A stretch of 49,868 bases of DNA from Agathobacter sp. (GTDB taxonomy: Bacteria; Bacillota; Clostridia; Lachnospirales; Lachnospiraceae). Numbering within the stretch: position 1 is the first letter of the stretch; each line of letters starts with the position of its first letter. Shown here piece by piece: positions 1 through 7,918 of the stretch. Both the position numbers and the translations under genes were made by a program. The notes under the pieces were generated by a model. The model searched no databases. It was not told where the DNA came from and saw only the letters and a program-made list of their open reading frames with translations. The DNA is taken from positions 1 to 49,868 of the forward strand of contig JAFUPI010000014.1 of NCBI GenBank assembly GCA_017481285.1. The letters run 5' to 3'.

Positions 1-492
1 CCCTTATTTTTATATTTCGAAATATATATGTCTCTGTATTTTGCGTGCATTTTCTCTCGGTTAAGAAAAACGCTTTATTTCTAAGAAGCACTCTGCTTGC
101 TTTTATGATTTATTCTGTCTGTCAAAAGTTTTACAATCTGCGCCACTTTATCCGTGTGCAACATGACACCCTTACGAGGATTTCGTAGTTTCTCTTATGT
201 GGGCAGGATTATAAAATGTCATGAGTCACGCAAACTGTCTGAGGTGCCGCACTTGCACCGAGTTTTTTGCATGGCTCATGTAATATCAACTTTATAAGAC
301 TGCCCACATTAGAGAAACAGAAATAAGAGTACGGTGTCTGTTGCACACGGACAAAGTGGTGCAGATAGTAAAAGCTATGCCAGACACAAAATTTAAGCAA
401 GCAGAGTGTTTCAAGAAATAATAGCGTTTCCCTTAAAAGTTCGAAAATGCACACAAAATACAGAGACATATTTATTTCAAGACATGAAGAAA
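1..492. repeat. Giant imperfect palindrome, copy 1
   Basis: The stretch folds on itself almost end to end. Bases 31-36 (TCTCTG) pair with 461-466, 199-206 (GTGGGCAG) with 300-307, and GGTGC at 243-247 with GCACC at 255-259, giving an axis near base 250. The left arm (1-198) matches 49543-49740 with about 12 mismatches and no net gap. The right arm is more diverged from the left arm. The outer stem clearly begins near 17-25 and ends near 473-480, with weaker complementarity out to about 492; the left boundary may lie outside the window. It contains no credible protein gene. It could be a MITE-like non-autonomous element or encode a long structured RNA; nothing here identifies a mobilising enzyme. 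Confidence 0.85.
199..307. repeat. Central segment of palindrome copy 1
   Basis: This 109-bp core is bounded by GTGGGC and GCCCAC. Its reverse complement matches 49741-49848 at roughly 92 percent by eye with one single-base gap, whereas the outer arm matches in the direct orientation. The core is therefore flipped between the two copies. Confidence 0.75.
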
Positions 493-524
493 AGGCTGTC
501 AACAAATTGATATTTGCGACAGCC
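486..524 (-). terminator. Rho-independent terminator of the SleB-like gene
   Basis: On the minus strand GGCTGTC at 524-518 pairs with GACAGCC at 500-494 and is followed by TTTTCTTC. It lies 17 bases past the stop codon of the SleB-like lipoprotein gene, and it separates that gene from the palindromic repeat. Confidence 0.8.
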
Positions 525-540
525 CTTTGAGTATTTTTTA

Positions 541-1686
541 TTACCAGTGTTTCCAGAATACCATTGCGCCGATACGCAATCCTTCTCGATCACCTTTGTA
601 TGTGTTGAAGTAAAGACATCCATCGGTATTATCTTCACCATTAAGTGCAGCCTGAGCTGCTTTGTAACAGTTTTCTGTTGTTTTACCATATGTTAAACAT
701 TTTTCCAAAGGACCATCCGTAGCTGGTGGGAACTGTCCTGGTGCAAACACTACTTCTTTTATTGAATTAGGGAATCTGCTATCTCTTACACGGTTCATAA
801 TTACAGATGCGACCGCAAGATTACATTCATAGGACTGATTTCCTGATTCACACCAAATCATTGCTGCAAGCACTTCATATTCAGATGCATTTGCGATAAC
901 CGGTGTATTAATTGTAGTTCCTCCCGATGAATAACCTGCATTGGAAGCTGTACCTGAACCCTGTGGTTTCGCCTGTGCCTGAGCCTGAGCTTGTGCCTGT
1001 GCCTGCTTTTCACGAATATAAAGCTCTTCTACTGTAATCGCAGTTCCAATATCCATTTTTAAAGTTACATACTCTGCACTAACATAAGCAGTTTTACCGT
1101 TCAATATAACAGCAACCCAGCCTTCTTCTGTAACAGCATCTTTATCTACTACGAGGGTTTTATCCTTTTCGAATTTCGCCAAAACTTCACTTTCTGTGCT
1201 CATTTCCTGACGAATATTTAATAAATCACTTGTAGAAGTAGCAATCATATTACATACTTCTTTTGCATGGTTTAATGCATCTGTTCTATACAAACAGAAT
1301 TCATTGCTAACATATCCTTCTACATCACCTGAACTAATTTTCGTCCAAGCTTCACCTTTTTCAATAACAGTAGCACGGTCTCCTTTTTCTAATACACCAA
1401 CTACTTCTGCCTCAACGTTTGGCTCTTTACGAACACGTAAACTGAGTTCTACATCAGCCATGAGGTAATTCTGCCATTCTTTTTCTTCTTCTGTAAGTTC
1501 TACTTCAGGTTCTTCCGAAGGAATCGTCACAACCTCTTTATTTTCTTCCTGGACACTAACATTCTGAGTATCTTCTACCATAGTATCCACTTCTGTACCT
1601 TCGCCTTTTGCGCTTCCACATGCTGTAACCAATAAAGATAATGCCAAAGTACTGCATAGCAATTTCATCTTGAAATTCGATTTCAT
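541..1686 (-). CDS. SH3-domain lipoprotein with SleB-type cell-wall hydrolase domain
   Basis: Predicted secreted, lipid-anchored peptidoglycan hydrolase of 381 residues. The start at 1686 is chosen because GGAGGAAGT precedes it; five upstream in-frame codons overlap that ribosome site. An N-terminal signal ends in the lipobox LVTAC (Cys23). Two SH3b-like modules follow (roughly 75-135 and 150-215), each with the LxVR or LNIR strand typical of bacterial SH3. A low-complexity (QA)n linker leads to a C-terminal Hydrolase_2 domain (about 265-381), with the likely catalytic Glu in MIWCESGNQ. SleB enzymes open spore cortex during germination, but lipid anchoring and SH3 domains fit a vegetative wall lyase as well. 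It is a single-gene unit with a consensus promoter and its own terminator. Confidence 0.88.
   Translation of the reverse strand: MKSNFKMKLLCSTLALSLLVTACGSAKGEGTEVDTMVEDTQNVSVQEENKEVVTIPSEEPEVELTEEEKEWQNYLMADVELSLRVRKEPNVEAEVVGVLEKGDRATVIEKGEAWTKISSGDVEGYVSNEFCLYRTDALNHAKEVCNMIATSTSDLLNIRQEMSTESEVLAKFEKDKTLVVDKDAVTEEGWVAVILNGKTAYVSAEYVTLKMDIGTAITVEELYIREKQAQAQAQAQAQAKPQGSGTASNAGYSSGGTTINTPVIANASEYEVLAAMIWCESGNQSYECNLAVASVIMNRVRDSRFPNSIKEVVFAPGQFPPATDGPLEKCLTYGKTTENCYKAAQAALNGEDNTDGCLYFNTYKGDREGLRIGAMVFWKHW
971..1006. repeat. Short tandem repeat encoding (QA)n linker
   Basis: Near-perfect 6-base units (GCCTGT/GCCTGA on the plus strand) encode alternating Gln-Ala in the linker before the hydrolase domain. 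Unit number could vary by slippage without shifting frame, changing only linker length. Confidence 0.7.
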
Positions 1687-1784
1687 ACTTCCTCCATACA
1701 TAGTTCATTTCTAAAAGTATTACAACTTTTTCATGAATTTTGAACTATTTATTTCAATTATTACAAATTTGTTACATCGTTGGC

Positions 1785-1813
1785 ATTATAGCAAAGTAAA
1801 TTCTATTTGTCAA
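1785..1813 (-). promoter_or_regulatory. Consensus sigma-A promoter for the SleB-like gene
   Basis: On the minus strand TTGACA (1813-1808), a 17-base spacer and TATAAT (1790-1785) match the housekeeping consensus at all 12 positions. Transcription would begin near 1778, leaving a leader of about 90 bases. The match suggests strong vegetative expression and no need for a sporulation sigma factor. Confidence 0.85.
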
Positions 1814-1899
1814 ATTTTGGTATTATATTTTTTTGTCTCTTTTTGTATCTTTTTGCATACATTTGTCGATAAAATCAATTATATGAATAAAAATAAAGA

Positions 1900-1939
1900 G
1901 TTGTTGTACAACAGCCAAAATTATCTGTATCACAACAAC
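1900..1939. terminator. Terminator after the C39 peptidase gene, possibly bidirectional
   Basis: GTTGTTGT at 1900-1907 pairs with ACAACAAC at 1932-1939. A T-rich tail follows on the plus strand (CCTTTTTTG), and TCTTTATTTTT follows on the minus strand. It sits about 20 bases beyond the peptidase stop codon at 1959. Confidence 0.7.
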
Positions 1940-1958
1940 CCTTTTTTGTTCTTATTTA

Positions 1959-2819
1959 CTATCTCACCGAATACGCCCACATATTCTTTATCTGATATTT
2001 AAAATCTTCAAAATCCCACAATTTTTCTGAACGGGCCTTGCTATTTGGATCATTCACACGGATTTTTCCATCCTCTACTCCCACTAGCACAATGAAATGT
2101 CCTGATTCTGTAAAGACCCCAGGACCCATAGCACAGATAATAGGTCTGCCTTGCCGTAAATGTCTCATTACCACATTTTCATCTAGAGTAACCTCTTGTG
2201 CATTTAATCCTAGATTTTCAGCTCCATAGGTCATGAAATCCCAGGCTGTTCCGATTCCATCAGCGTAATATCCATTTTCCTTTGCATAATCTGCCATGTA
2301 GACTGGAGTTAATTTAGCATCTTGCAAGAGATGAATAGATACCATAGAAAGGCAGGTGGGGCCACAGCCTGTTACACCTATAACACTGCTGCCATATTCA
2401 TAATATCCCCACCTGCTGTCCCATTGGAGAAGAAGTGGCACTTTCGACTGATTTAAACATTCATTCAAGCCCGCTTTCGAATATTCCCCCTTTTTCAATG
2501 GATAGTTTAAAACGAATTCTTCTGTCTCTGGGTTCTTATCTAATATTGCAAGCAATTCATCTGGAATACCCTTATATTTATCTATAAACATCTCTTTCTC
2601 CGTGTCCTTCACCACTACGCGCTCATCATTTTCTTCCTTTTGATACTCCAGGGTCTTGCCAATGAGCGAGCACAAAGTAAAGATAATATAGATAAGCAAA
2701 ATTAATATAAGGATTGCCAGGCCTAATAATAGCTTTTTTAACCTACGGTCTCTTTTCCTTCTTTGAACCTCACTCTTATTTCGTTTCTTCTCAACATACA
2801 AATTTCCATATTCTATCAT
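1959..2819 (-). CDS. Membrane-anchored C39-family cysteine peptidase
   Basis: Predicted papain-like protease of 286 residues. The start at 2819 follows GGAG with a 6-base gap; an ATG four codons earlier overlaps that site. A very basic N-terminus precedes one membrane segment (about 27-50), so the catalytic domain should be outside the cell. The C-terminal Peptidase_C39_2 domain starts at VPLLLQWDSRWG; the nucleophile is the first Cys of TGCGPTC (near residue 150), the His lies in GHFIVLVG and the Asn/Asp in VNDPNS. Unlike bacteriocin exporters it has no ABC module. Family members often process wall or secreted substrates; its own substrate is unknown. Confidence 0.85.
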   Translation of the reverse strand: MIEYGNLYVEKKRNKSEVQRRKRDRRLKKLLLGLAILILILLIYIIFTLCSLIGKTLEYQKEENDERVVVKDTEKEMFIDKYKGIPDELLAILDKNPETEEFVLNYPLKKGEYSKAGLNECLNQSKVPLLLQWDSRWGYYEYGSSVIGVTGCGPTCLSMVSIHLLQDAKLTPVYMADYAKENGYYADGIGTAWDFMTYGAENLGLNAQEVTLDENVVMRHLRQGRPIICAMGPGVFTESGHFIVLVGVEDGKIRVNDPNSKARSEKLWDFEDFKYQIKNMWAYSVR

Positions 2820-2856
2820 CTCATTCTCCATACAGCATAGGCGAAAAATCTATATC

Positions 2857-2890
2857 AAAAAACGGCTATGCAAGTTTTCTTACATAGCCG
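2857..2890 (-). terminator. Terminator of the two-component operon
   Basis: On the minus strand CGGCTATG (2890-2883) pairs with CATAGCCG (2870-2863) and is followed by TTTTTT (2862-2857). It closes the operon of response regulator, kinase and the 261-residue membrane protein, separating it from the C39 peptidase gene. Confidence 0.88.
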
Positions 2891-2947
2891 ATTCTATCCT
2901 TTTCTATCATCCAATGAGCCAACTTTTGGCATCCAAATGCCATCATT

Positions 2948-3733
2948 TTACGAACCATCTGAAATACTGACTGTTCCTGGGTAGTTATTAAACAGCAATC
3001 TGTCTCCAGTCTTATAAATATGGATACAAAGCTTTTCATATCCTTCCTTGTCCAAGAGCAACAAACCATTTTGCCAATATTTCGTTTTATACAGGTTGGT
3101 TTGCGTATCTATATATTGATACGCAGGAAATCCATAATCAGAAATTTCATAATATTCCATCACTCGATCCATTGCAGAATAAAAGCCTTCGTCCATATAT
3201 CCTATCACATTATATGGAACATCAAATGCCATTACTTTTCCTGTACCATCATATACCCAGAAAATGTATTCATTTTCTCCTGCATCCACGCCAACACATT
3301 CCCAAACAGAACATACCCTATCATCATTAACCTCTACCATCATGGCATAGTTGGTAGCATAAAACTTTTCAAATACAATTTCTTCTTTTGCATTCAGCAT
3401 GAGCAAAAACTCTTGTACATTTTTCTGTAAACTTGTAGAATTATTTTGCTCCATCTCATTAGAACCCGACTGCACACTCTCCATATAGTCTTCCTGAATT
3501 CCTTCACCCACGTCTACTACAATATAATTCATAAGCATATCTGGGAAAAATCCTAACATCTCTATCGTATCCACATTTTGAGAACTCAGCTGAATTTCAT
3601 CTATTTCAATCGCTTTTTTCTCCATTTGCAGGCTTCTATCTTCCACCGCCATAATTACCGTAGGAATTAGATATCCTATTCCAAGCAAGCACAAAATCAC
3701 AAGAATTGCTGCACTATTCATTTTCTTTTTCAT
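2948..3733 (-). CDS. Unknown membrane-anchored extracytoplasmic protein
   Basis: I do not recognise this 261-residue protein. It starts at 3733 behind GGAGGTGCAC; the gene begins inside the last codons of the sensor kinase, overlapping by 20 bases. Residues about 7-30 form a hydrophobic anchor or uncleaved signal after MKKKMN. The rest is acidic and probably outside the membrane, with many Tyr and Trp and the segment FWVYDGTGKVMAFDVPYNV, resembling a beta-rich sensor or lipid-binding fold. Co-transcription with the kinase suggests an accessory sensor or an output of the same system; that is inference. Confidence 0.75.
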   Translation of the reverse strand: MKKKMNSAAILVILCLLGIGYLIPTVIMAVEDRSLQMEKKAIEIDEIQLSSQNVDTIEMLGFFPDMLMNYIVVDVGEGIQEDYMESVQSGSNEMEQNNSTSLQKNVQEFLLMLNAKEEIVFEKFYATNYAMMVEVNDDRVCSVWECVGVDAGENEYIFWVYDGTGKVMAFDVPYNVIGYMDEGFYSAMDRVMEYYEISDYGFPAYQYIDTQTNLYKTKYWQNGLLLLDKEGYEKLCIHIYKTGDRLLFNNYPGTVSISDGS

Positions 3734-5129
3734 GTGCACCTCCATTTAACACAACTGTAACCACAGTGCCGACACCTTCTTTGCTATCAAAGTGCATACT
3801 TCCATGGTGAAGCTCCACGATTTTTTCACAAAGTGCAAGCCCCAAACCTGCACTCCCTTTACTTCTTGCTCTCGCTTTATCTACGCGATAAAAGGCTTCT
3901 GTTAGGTGCTTTAAAGCTTCTCCAGGAATCCCCTTCCCCTCATCCATCACATAAAGAATACATCCGACATCCGTCATCTTGACAGCAACCGTAATTTTTC
4001 CACCATTTTCCATAGCCTTTCTGGCATTGTCTAAAAGATTGATAAGCAGTGTTTGAAATAAATCGGGTTCTAACAAACAGCTCCCCGCTTCTGCCTGTAT
4101 CTCAATCCAAATTCCCTTTTCTGCAAAAATATTTTTTAGATGCTTTACGGAATAGTCCACGATTTTTGAGGGAGAACACCATTTCAATTCCACCTCTTTT
4201 TTATCTGCAACAAATAAATCCAGCATTTTCAAAGACATGTTTTCCAAACGCTTCCCTTCGGAAAAGATGTAATCCAAAGCATCTGCCTGATCTCTTAGGT
4301 TTAGTTTTTGTGTGCGCAACAAGTCTGCATATCCGATAATGGATGTCATCGGTGTTTTTAACTCATGGGTAAAGGCACCCATAAACATCTCTTTTTGTTC
4401 CGCAGATTCCTTTAACAGAGTAATATTCTCTTCTAGCTTTTCTGCCATGTTGTCGAAGGCCACTGCAAGTGCACCTACCTCGTCATTACTTTGAATTCTG
4501 GAACGATAGGACAGATTTCCACCGCCAATTTCCTTTGCCGCTTTGGTCAACCTCCGAAGATGTCTGGTAATAAAGGTAGCCACCAGCCAAGATAAAACCA
4601 TACCAATGAGAGATAGCAGCAAAAATATACCTTGAAATAATCTAATCTGTTCTTCCCTTGTCTCATAAATATCTGTAAGCTTTGTGCTGATATCCAAATA
4701 ATAATCTCGATTATTGATAACAAACTTCATGGATGACTGCATAAAATTCTCATCTGCATCAGAAATAAAATAGCTAATCTGCACCTGGTTTTCCTCTAGC
4801 CCCGAAGCATCATTCATATCCTCTAAAACCGAATCTCCTTTTTGATAGGAATACACCATTTCTTCCTGTATGAGCCGAAGACTATAGATAGAATCCTGTT
4901 GACACAAACTAGAAATTACAGAAATCAGTTTTTCTTCACTAATCCAAGTATCATTTTTCCCTACATACTGCACCACTCGAAGGATCATCTCATTGGTATT
5001 TACAATAGTCTCTTCTTCTTTCTCTAAGGAATTCTGGAAACTGGTGTGAATGAGCATCGTTCCACCAACACTAAACAAAAGTGTAATTAATGTAGTGGTC
5101 ATCAAAACAATTTTCAGTCGAAAACTCAT
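3714..5129 (-). CDS. Sensor histidine kinase
   Basis: Inner-membrane sensor kinase of 471 residues. A first membrane helix (about 8-28) and a second (about 165-188) flank an extracellular sensor loop of about 135 residues. HAMP follows (about 188-240), then a HisKA domain with phospho-acceptor His in FTHELKTPMTS, and HATPase_c with N box (LLINLLDNARKAM), G1 (DEGKGIP) and G2 (SAGLGLAL). All catalytic motifs look intact. Its start overlaps the response-regulator stop by four bases (ATGA), so the pair is translationally coupled. The loop has no motif that names the ligand. Confidence 0.95.
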   Translation of the reverse strand: MSFRLKIVLMTTTLITLLFSVGGTMLIHTSFQNSLEKEEETIVNTNEMILRVVQYVGKNDTWISEEKLISVISSLCQQDSIYSLRLIQEEMVYSYQKGDSVLEDMNDASGLEENQVQISYFISDADENFMQSSMKFVINNRDYYLDISTKLTDIYETREEQIRLFQGIFLLLSLIGMVLSWLVATFITRHLRRLTKAAKEIGGGNLSYRSRIQSNDEVGALAVAFDNMAEKLEENITLLKESAEQKEMFMGAFTHELKTPMTSIIGYADLLRTQKLNLRDQADALDYIFSEGKRLENMSLKMLDLFVADKKEVELKWCSPSKIVDYSVKHLKNIFAEKGIWIEIQAEAGSCLLEPDLFQTLLINLLDNARKAMENGGKITVAVKMTDVGCILYVMDEGKGIPGEALKHLTEAFYRVDKARARSKGSAGLGLALCEKIVELHHGSMHFDSKEGVGTVVTVVLNGGAHEKENE

Positions 5130-5785
5130 GGATTTACCTCCAAGCGATATCCTACCTTTTTCACAGCCTGTAGTTCTTTTTCCAATCCTGTCTTTTTACG
5201 AAGTCTTTGCACATGTAAATCCACTGTCTTGCTTCCATACTGCATCTCTCCGCCCCAAACTCGCTCGTAGATTTTCTCTCGATACAAAGCAATGTTTGGC
5301 ATACGAAGAAAAAGGGTCAAAAGCTCAAATTCCTTTGGTGTAAGAGAAATATCTTTTCCGTCTCGTTCCACCTTCATGGAAGTGCAGTTCACCATCAGTC
5401 CATTGATATGAAAGATTTCTTCTGTTTTGTAGCAGCGTCTCAAAACCACTTCCACACGAGCAATAAGTTCTGCAATTTCAAATGGTTTCACAATATAATC
5501 CTCTGCTCCCATACGAAGCCCCTTTACTCTGTCGGAAACCGCATTTTTTGCGGTAAGGAAAATCACTGGAATCTCCAAGGGACGAATATATTCCATCAAC
5601 TCAAAACCATCCACCTCTGGCAGCATAATATCCAAAAGAATCAGGTCATATTTGCCGTTATCTATTTTTTCCAAAGCCTGATTACCATCCTCTGCGGTTT
5701 CACACCAATAACCTGCATTGGTTAAGCTAATTCGTATCAGGTTCAATATAGGCTTTTCATCATCTACAATCAAAATTCTCATCAT
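5126..5785 (-). CDS. OmpR/PhoB-family response regulator
   Basis: Cytoplasmic DNA-binding regulator of 219 residues. The start at 5785 is seven bases from GGAGGG; the longer reading frame would include that site. The receiver domain carries the acidic pair in VDDEKP, phospho-acceptor Asp in LILLDIMLPE, Thr in FLTAK and Lys in IVKPF. The C-terminal winged helix shows SLTPKEFELLTLFLR and ends with VGYRLEVNP. It is first in an operon with its kinase. Three direct repeats just upstream are a good candidate for its own binding site, implying autoregulation. Confidence 0.95.
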   Translation of the reverse strand: MMRILIVDDEKPILNLIRISLTNAGYWCETAEDGNQALEKIDNGKYDLILLDIMLPEVDGFELMEYIRPLEIPVIFLTAKNAVSDRVKGLRMGAEDYIVKPFEIAELIARVEVVLRRCYKTEEIFHINGLMVNCTSMKVERDGKDISLTPKEFELLTLFLRMPNIALYREKIYERVWGGEMQYGSKTVDLHVQRLRKKTGLEKELQAVKKVGYRLEVNP

Positions 5786-5811
5786 GGTACAACCCTCCAT
5801 GTATACATAGT

Positions 5812-5842
5812 ACATCAAAACGACATCAAAACAACATCAAAA
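5812..5842 (-). promoter_or_regulatory. Three direct repeats upstream of the response regulator
   Basis: On the minus strand TTTTGATGT occurs at 5842-5834, 5831-5823 and 5820-5812, an exact 11-base period. OmpR/PhoB regulators bind tandem direct repeats spaced about one helical turn, so this is a likely autoregulatory operator. The first copy overlaps the T-run of the preceding terminator. Confidence 0.6.
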
Positions 5843-5878
5843 AAGCCCATGTGCATACATTTTTACAAGCACATGGAC
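5839..5878 (-). terminator. Terminator after the MFS gene
   Basis: On the minus strand GTCCATGTGC (5878-5869) pairs with GCACATGGGC (5854-5845), with one G-T pair, followed by TTTTTT (5844-5839). It ends the ABC exporter/MFS transcript before the response-regulator gene. Confidence 0.85.
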
Positions 5879-5920
5879 CTTTTCCACTATATCTCGCTTT
5901 ACAAACCAATACGATTCATT

Positions 5921-7084
5921 TTACATAGAAGATTTCAGAAGTCTCTGATACATAACCACCATCACCACTAAAATCACCAACAAATATATTGGCAAAAGAG
6001 CGACTGAAATATGATTGGCAATAATACCAAACAACGGAGGCATGAGAAGTGTTCCTGTATAGGCACTTGCCATCTGTACCCCGACAATCGCCTGGGATTT
6101 GTCCGCTCCAAAAATATCTGGTGTGGAGTGAATGATACAAGGATAAATTGGTGCACATCCTACACCAATGAGGATAAATCCGGCTAAAGCAAAGTATTCG
6201 GACAATGGAAGGAATAATACTGCCACTCCAATCGCCAAAATACTCATACCTAAATGAATCATCTGTTTATCATTTAATTTCGCAGTAATGAAACCACTAA
6301 AGAAACGACCTACCGTAATACCAATATAAAACATACTCGCATAACTAGCGGCCACTTCTTCTGCTACACCTTTGTGCAATACCATATAACTGCTCGCCCA
6401 AAGACCTGCGGTCTGCTCCAACGCACAGTAGCAGAAAAACGCCACCATGATATCTTTTGCACCCTTGATAGAAAGAATTTCTTTCATACTTAAGGCTTTT
6501 GCGGTAACTTCTTCTCCAGCTTCGTTTACCACAGTTTTACGTTTTTTCCACAGAGGCAGGCTGAAAACCAGGATTCCGGTGAGAATCACCTGCAAAATAG
6601 CAATCACTTTATATCCAGTATTCCAAATACCTCCATTTGTTAAAACAAAGCCAAGTACATATGGACCAGTCATAGCTCCCAAACCCCACATACAGTGAAG
6701 CCAGCTCATAATACGGCTACTATAATGCACTGCTACATAATTATTTAAAGAAGCATCTACGCCGCCGGCCCCCAGACCATATGGAATCGCCCACAGACAT
6801 AACTCAATAAAGGAATCTGATATAGAAAAACCAAACAGGGCAACTGCTGTCATAGCAACACTGATAGCCGTCACCTTGCCTGTTCCCAGCCTGTAAGTGA
6901 GTCTGTCACTTTGCAAACTCGAAACGATCGTTCCCAACGAAATAATCGTTGTCACAATCCCTGCAAAAGAAACTGGCACGCCAAATTCCTGATACATGGT
7001 AGGCCATGAACCGCCAAGCACTGCGTCAGGCAGCCCTAAGCTGATAAATGCTAAATATATAATTGCAATCAGTAAATGTGTCAT
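5921..7084 (-). CDS. MFS transporter, FucP-like
   Basis: Twelve-helix membrane permease of 387 residues, the usual size for a compact major facilitator. The N-terminal helix carries the GLPDAVLGGSWP stretch seen in fucose-permease-like MFS members, and the loop after helix 2 has DRLTYRLGTGK in the position of the MFS motif A. The loop between the two halves (about 185-205) is charged. It follows the second ABC permease after a 20-base gap with no terminator, so it is probably read from the same transcript. The ribosome site is weak (AGAGAG). Substrate could be a sugar or a small drug; nothing decides. Confidence 0.85.
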   Translation of the reverse strand: MTHLLIAIIYLAFISLGLPDAVLGGSWPTMYQEFGVPVSFAGIVTTIISLGTIVSSLQSDRLTYRLGTGKVTAISVAMTAVALFGFSISDSFIELCLWAIPYGLGAGGVDASLNNYVAVHYSSRIMSWLHCMWGLGAMTGPYVLGFVLTNGGIWNTGYKVIAILQVILTGILVFSLPLWKKRKTVVNEAGEEVTAKALSMKEILSIKGAKDIMVAFFCYCALEQTAGLWASSYMVLHKGVAEEVAASYASMFYIGITVGRFFSGFITAKLNDKQMIHLGMSILAIGVAVLFLPLSEYFALAGFILIGVGCAPIYPCIIHSTPDIFGADKSQAIVGVQMASAYTGTLLMPPLFGIIANHISVALLPIYLLVILVVMVVMYQRLLKSSM

Positions 7085-7104
7085 TTTAAATGCTGCTCTC
7101 TTTC

Positions 7105-7905
7105 TTAATTTCCTGCACTCTCATAAAATTTGAGTCCATAATTAAACACTCCATATGCCACGCACCAGAAAACAAGTGCAATCACACATTCGATGCCAAT
7201 AACGCCTGCATCTGCTTTCCCTAGGAAAAAGCTGGCTGGCAAATATGCTACGAAAGCAAATGGAATCACCCAGGTGATGATAAATTGAATTCCCTTGTGA
7301 TAAATCTCTGTTGGATATTTCGCAAACTCTGCCATTTCATATGCCACCTGTAAAAGTGGACCACTCTGCTTAATCCACAAAGCAAATGATGCAAAGAATA
7401 ACTTAATGGACGTGTAAATCAATGCACCTGCCAACATAGATACCACAAATAATACGACACTCACCGGTGTAATCGCCGCCACGCCTTTTTGTACGGATAT
7501 GATAACCAAGATACTACCTATCAAGATTTCTCCCAATGCATCCGGCTGCAGTTTTTCTGCAATGACCTGGAAGAACACATTCATCGGACGAAGCATATAG
7601 CGGTCAAACTGTCCATTGACTACCATTCGCCAAGCCACCAGCCAGATATTATCTGTCAAAAGATGGTCGATTCCTCTTGGAATCTGTGCAAATCCATAAA
7701 TAAAAATCAACTGTTCGAGCGTCCATCCTTGCAAAGTTGGAATTTGTTGGAATATTAAATATAGGAAGATAATTCCTGTCGCCTGGGTCAAAAAGAACCC
7801 TAACAGCCCCATGAGGAAATCCACTTTCGACTGCATTACAACCTTCAAGAACTGCTTGATCAGTACTCGATACAATCGCCAATAACGTTTTAAATTATGT
7901 ACCAT
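7105..7905 (-). CDS. ABC-2 type transporter permease (second subunit)
   Basis: Six-helix permease of 266 residues resembling the ABC-2 family 6 (PF06182-like) exporters: an N-terminal amphipathic stretch (KRYWRLYRVLIKQFLK), then the segment QARGxDHLLTD-like QIPRGIDHLLTDN and the LRPMNVFFQVIAE motif typical of the family. AGGAGGAAAAC precedes the start. It lies 13 bases after its partner permease, and the two should form a heterodimer energised by the upstream ATPase. The substrate is unknown. Confidence 0.85.
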   Translation of the reverse strand: MVHNLKRYWRLYRVLIKQFLKVVMQSKVDFLMGLLGFFLTQATGIIFLYLIFQQIPTLQGWTLEQLIFIYGFAQIPRGIDHLLTDNIWLVAWRMVVNGQFDRYMLRPMNVFFQVIAEKLQPDALGEILIGSILVIISVQKGVAAITPVSVVLFVVSMLAGALIYTSIKLFFASFALWIKQSGPLLQVAYEMAEFAKYPTEIYHKGIQFIITWVIPFAFVAYLPASFFLGKADAGVIGIECVIALVFWCVAYGVFNYGLKFYESAGN

Positions 7906-7918
7906 GTTTTCCTCCTTT

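Noticed and set aside
209-505. A 98-residue open frame within the first palindrome
   Set aside because: It spans both arms of the hairpin and the following terminator, has no ribosome site and no protein-like composition; the corresponding frame in copy 2 differs.
1733-2002. Plus-strand open frame upstream of the SleB-like gene
   Set aside because: It overlaps the promoter and the terminator, is AT-rich, and has no ribosome site.
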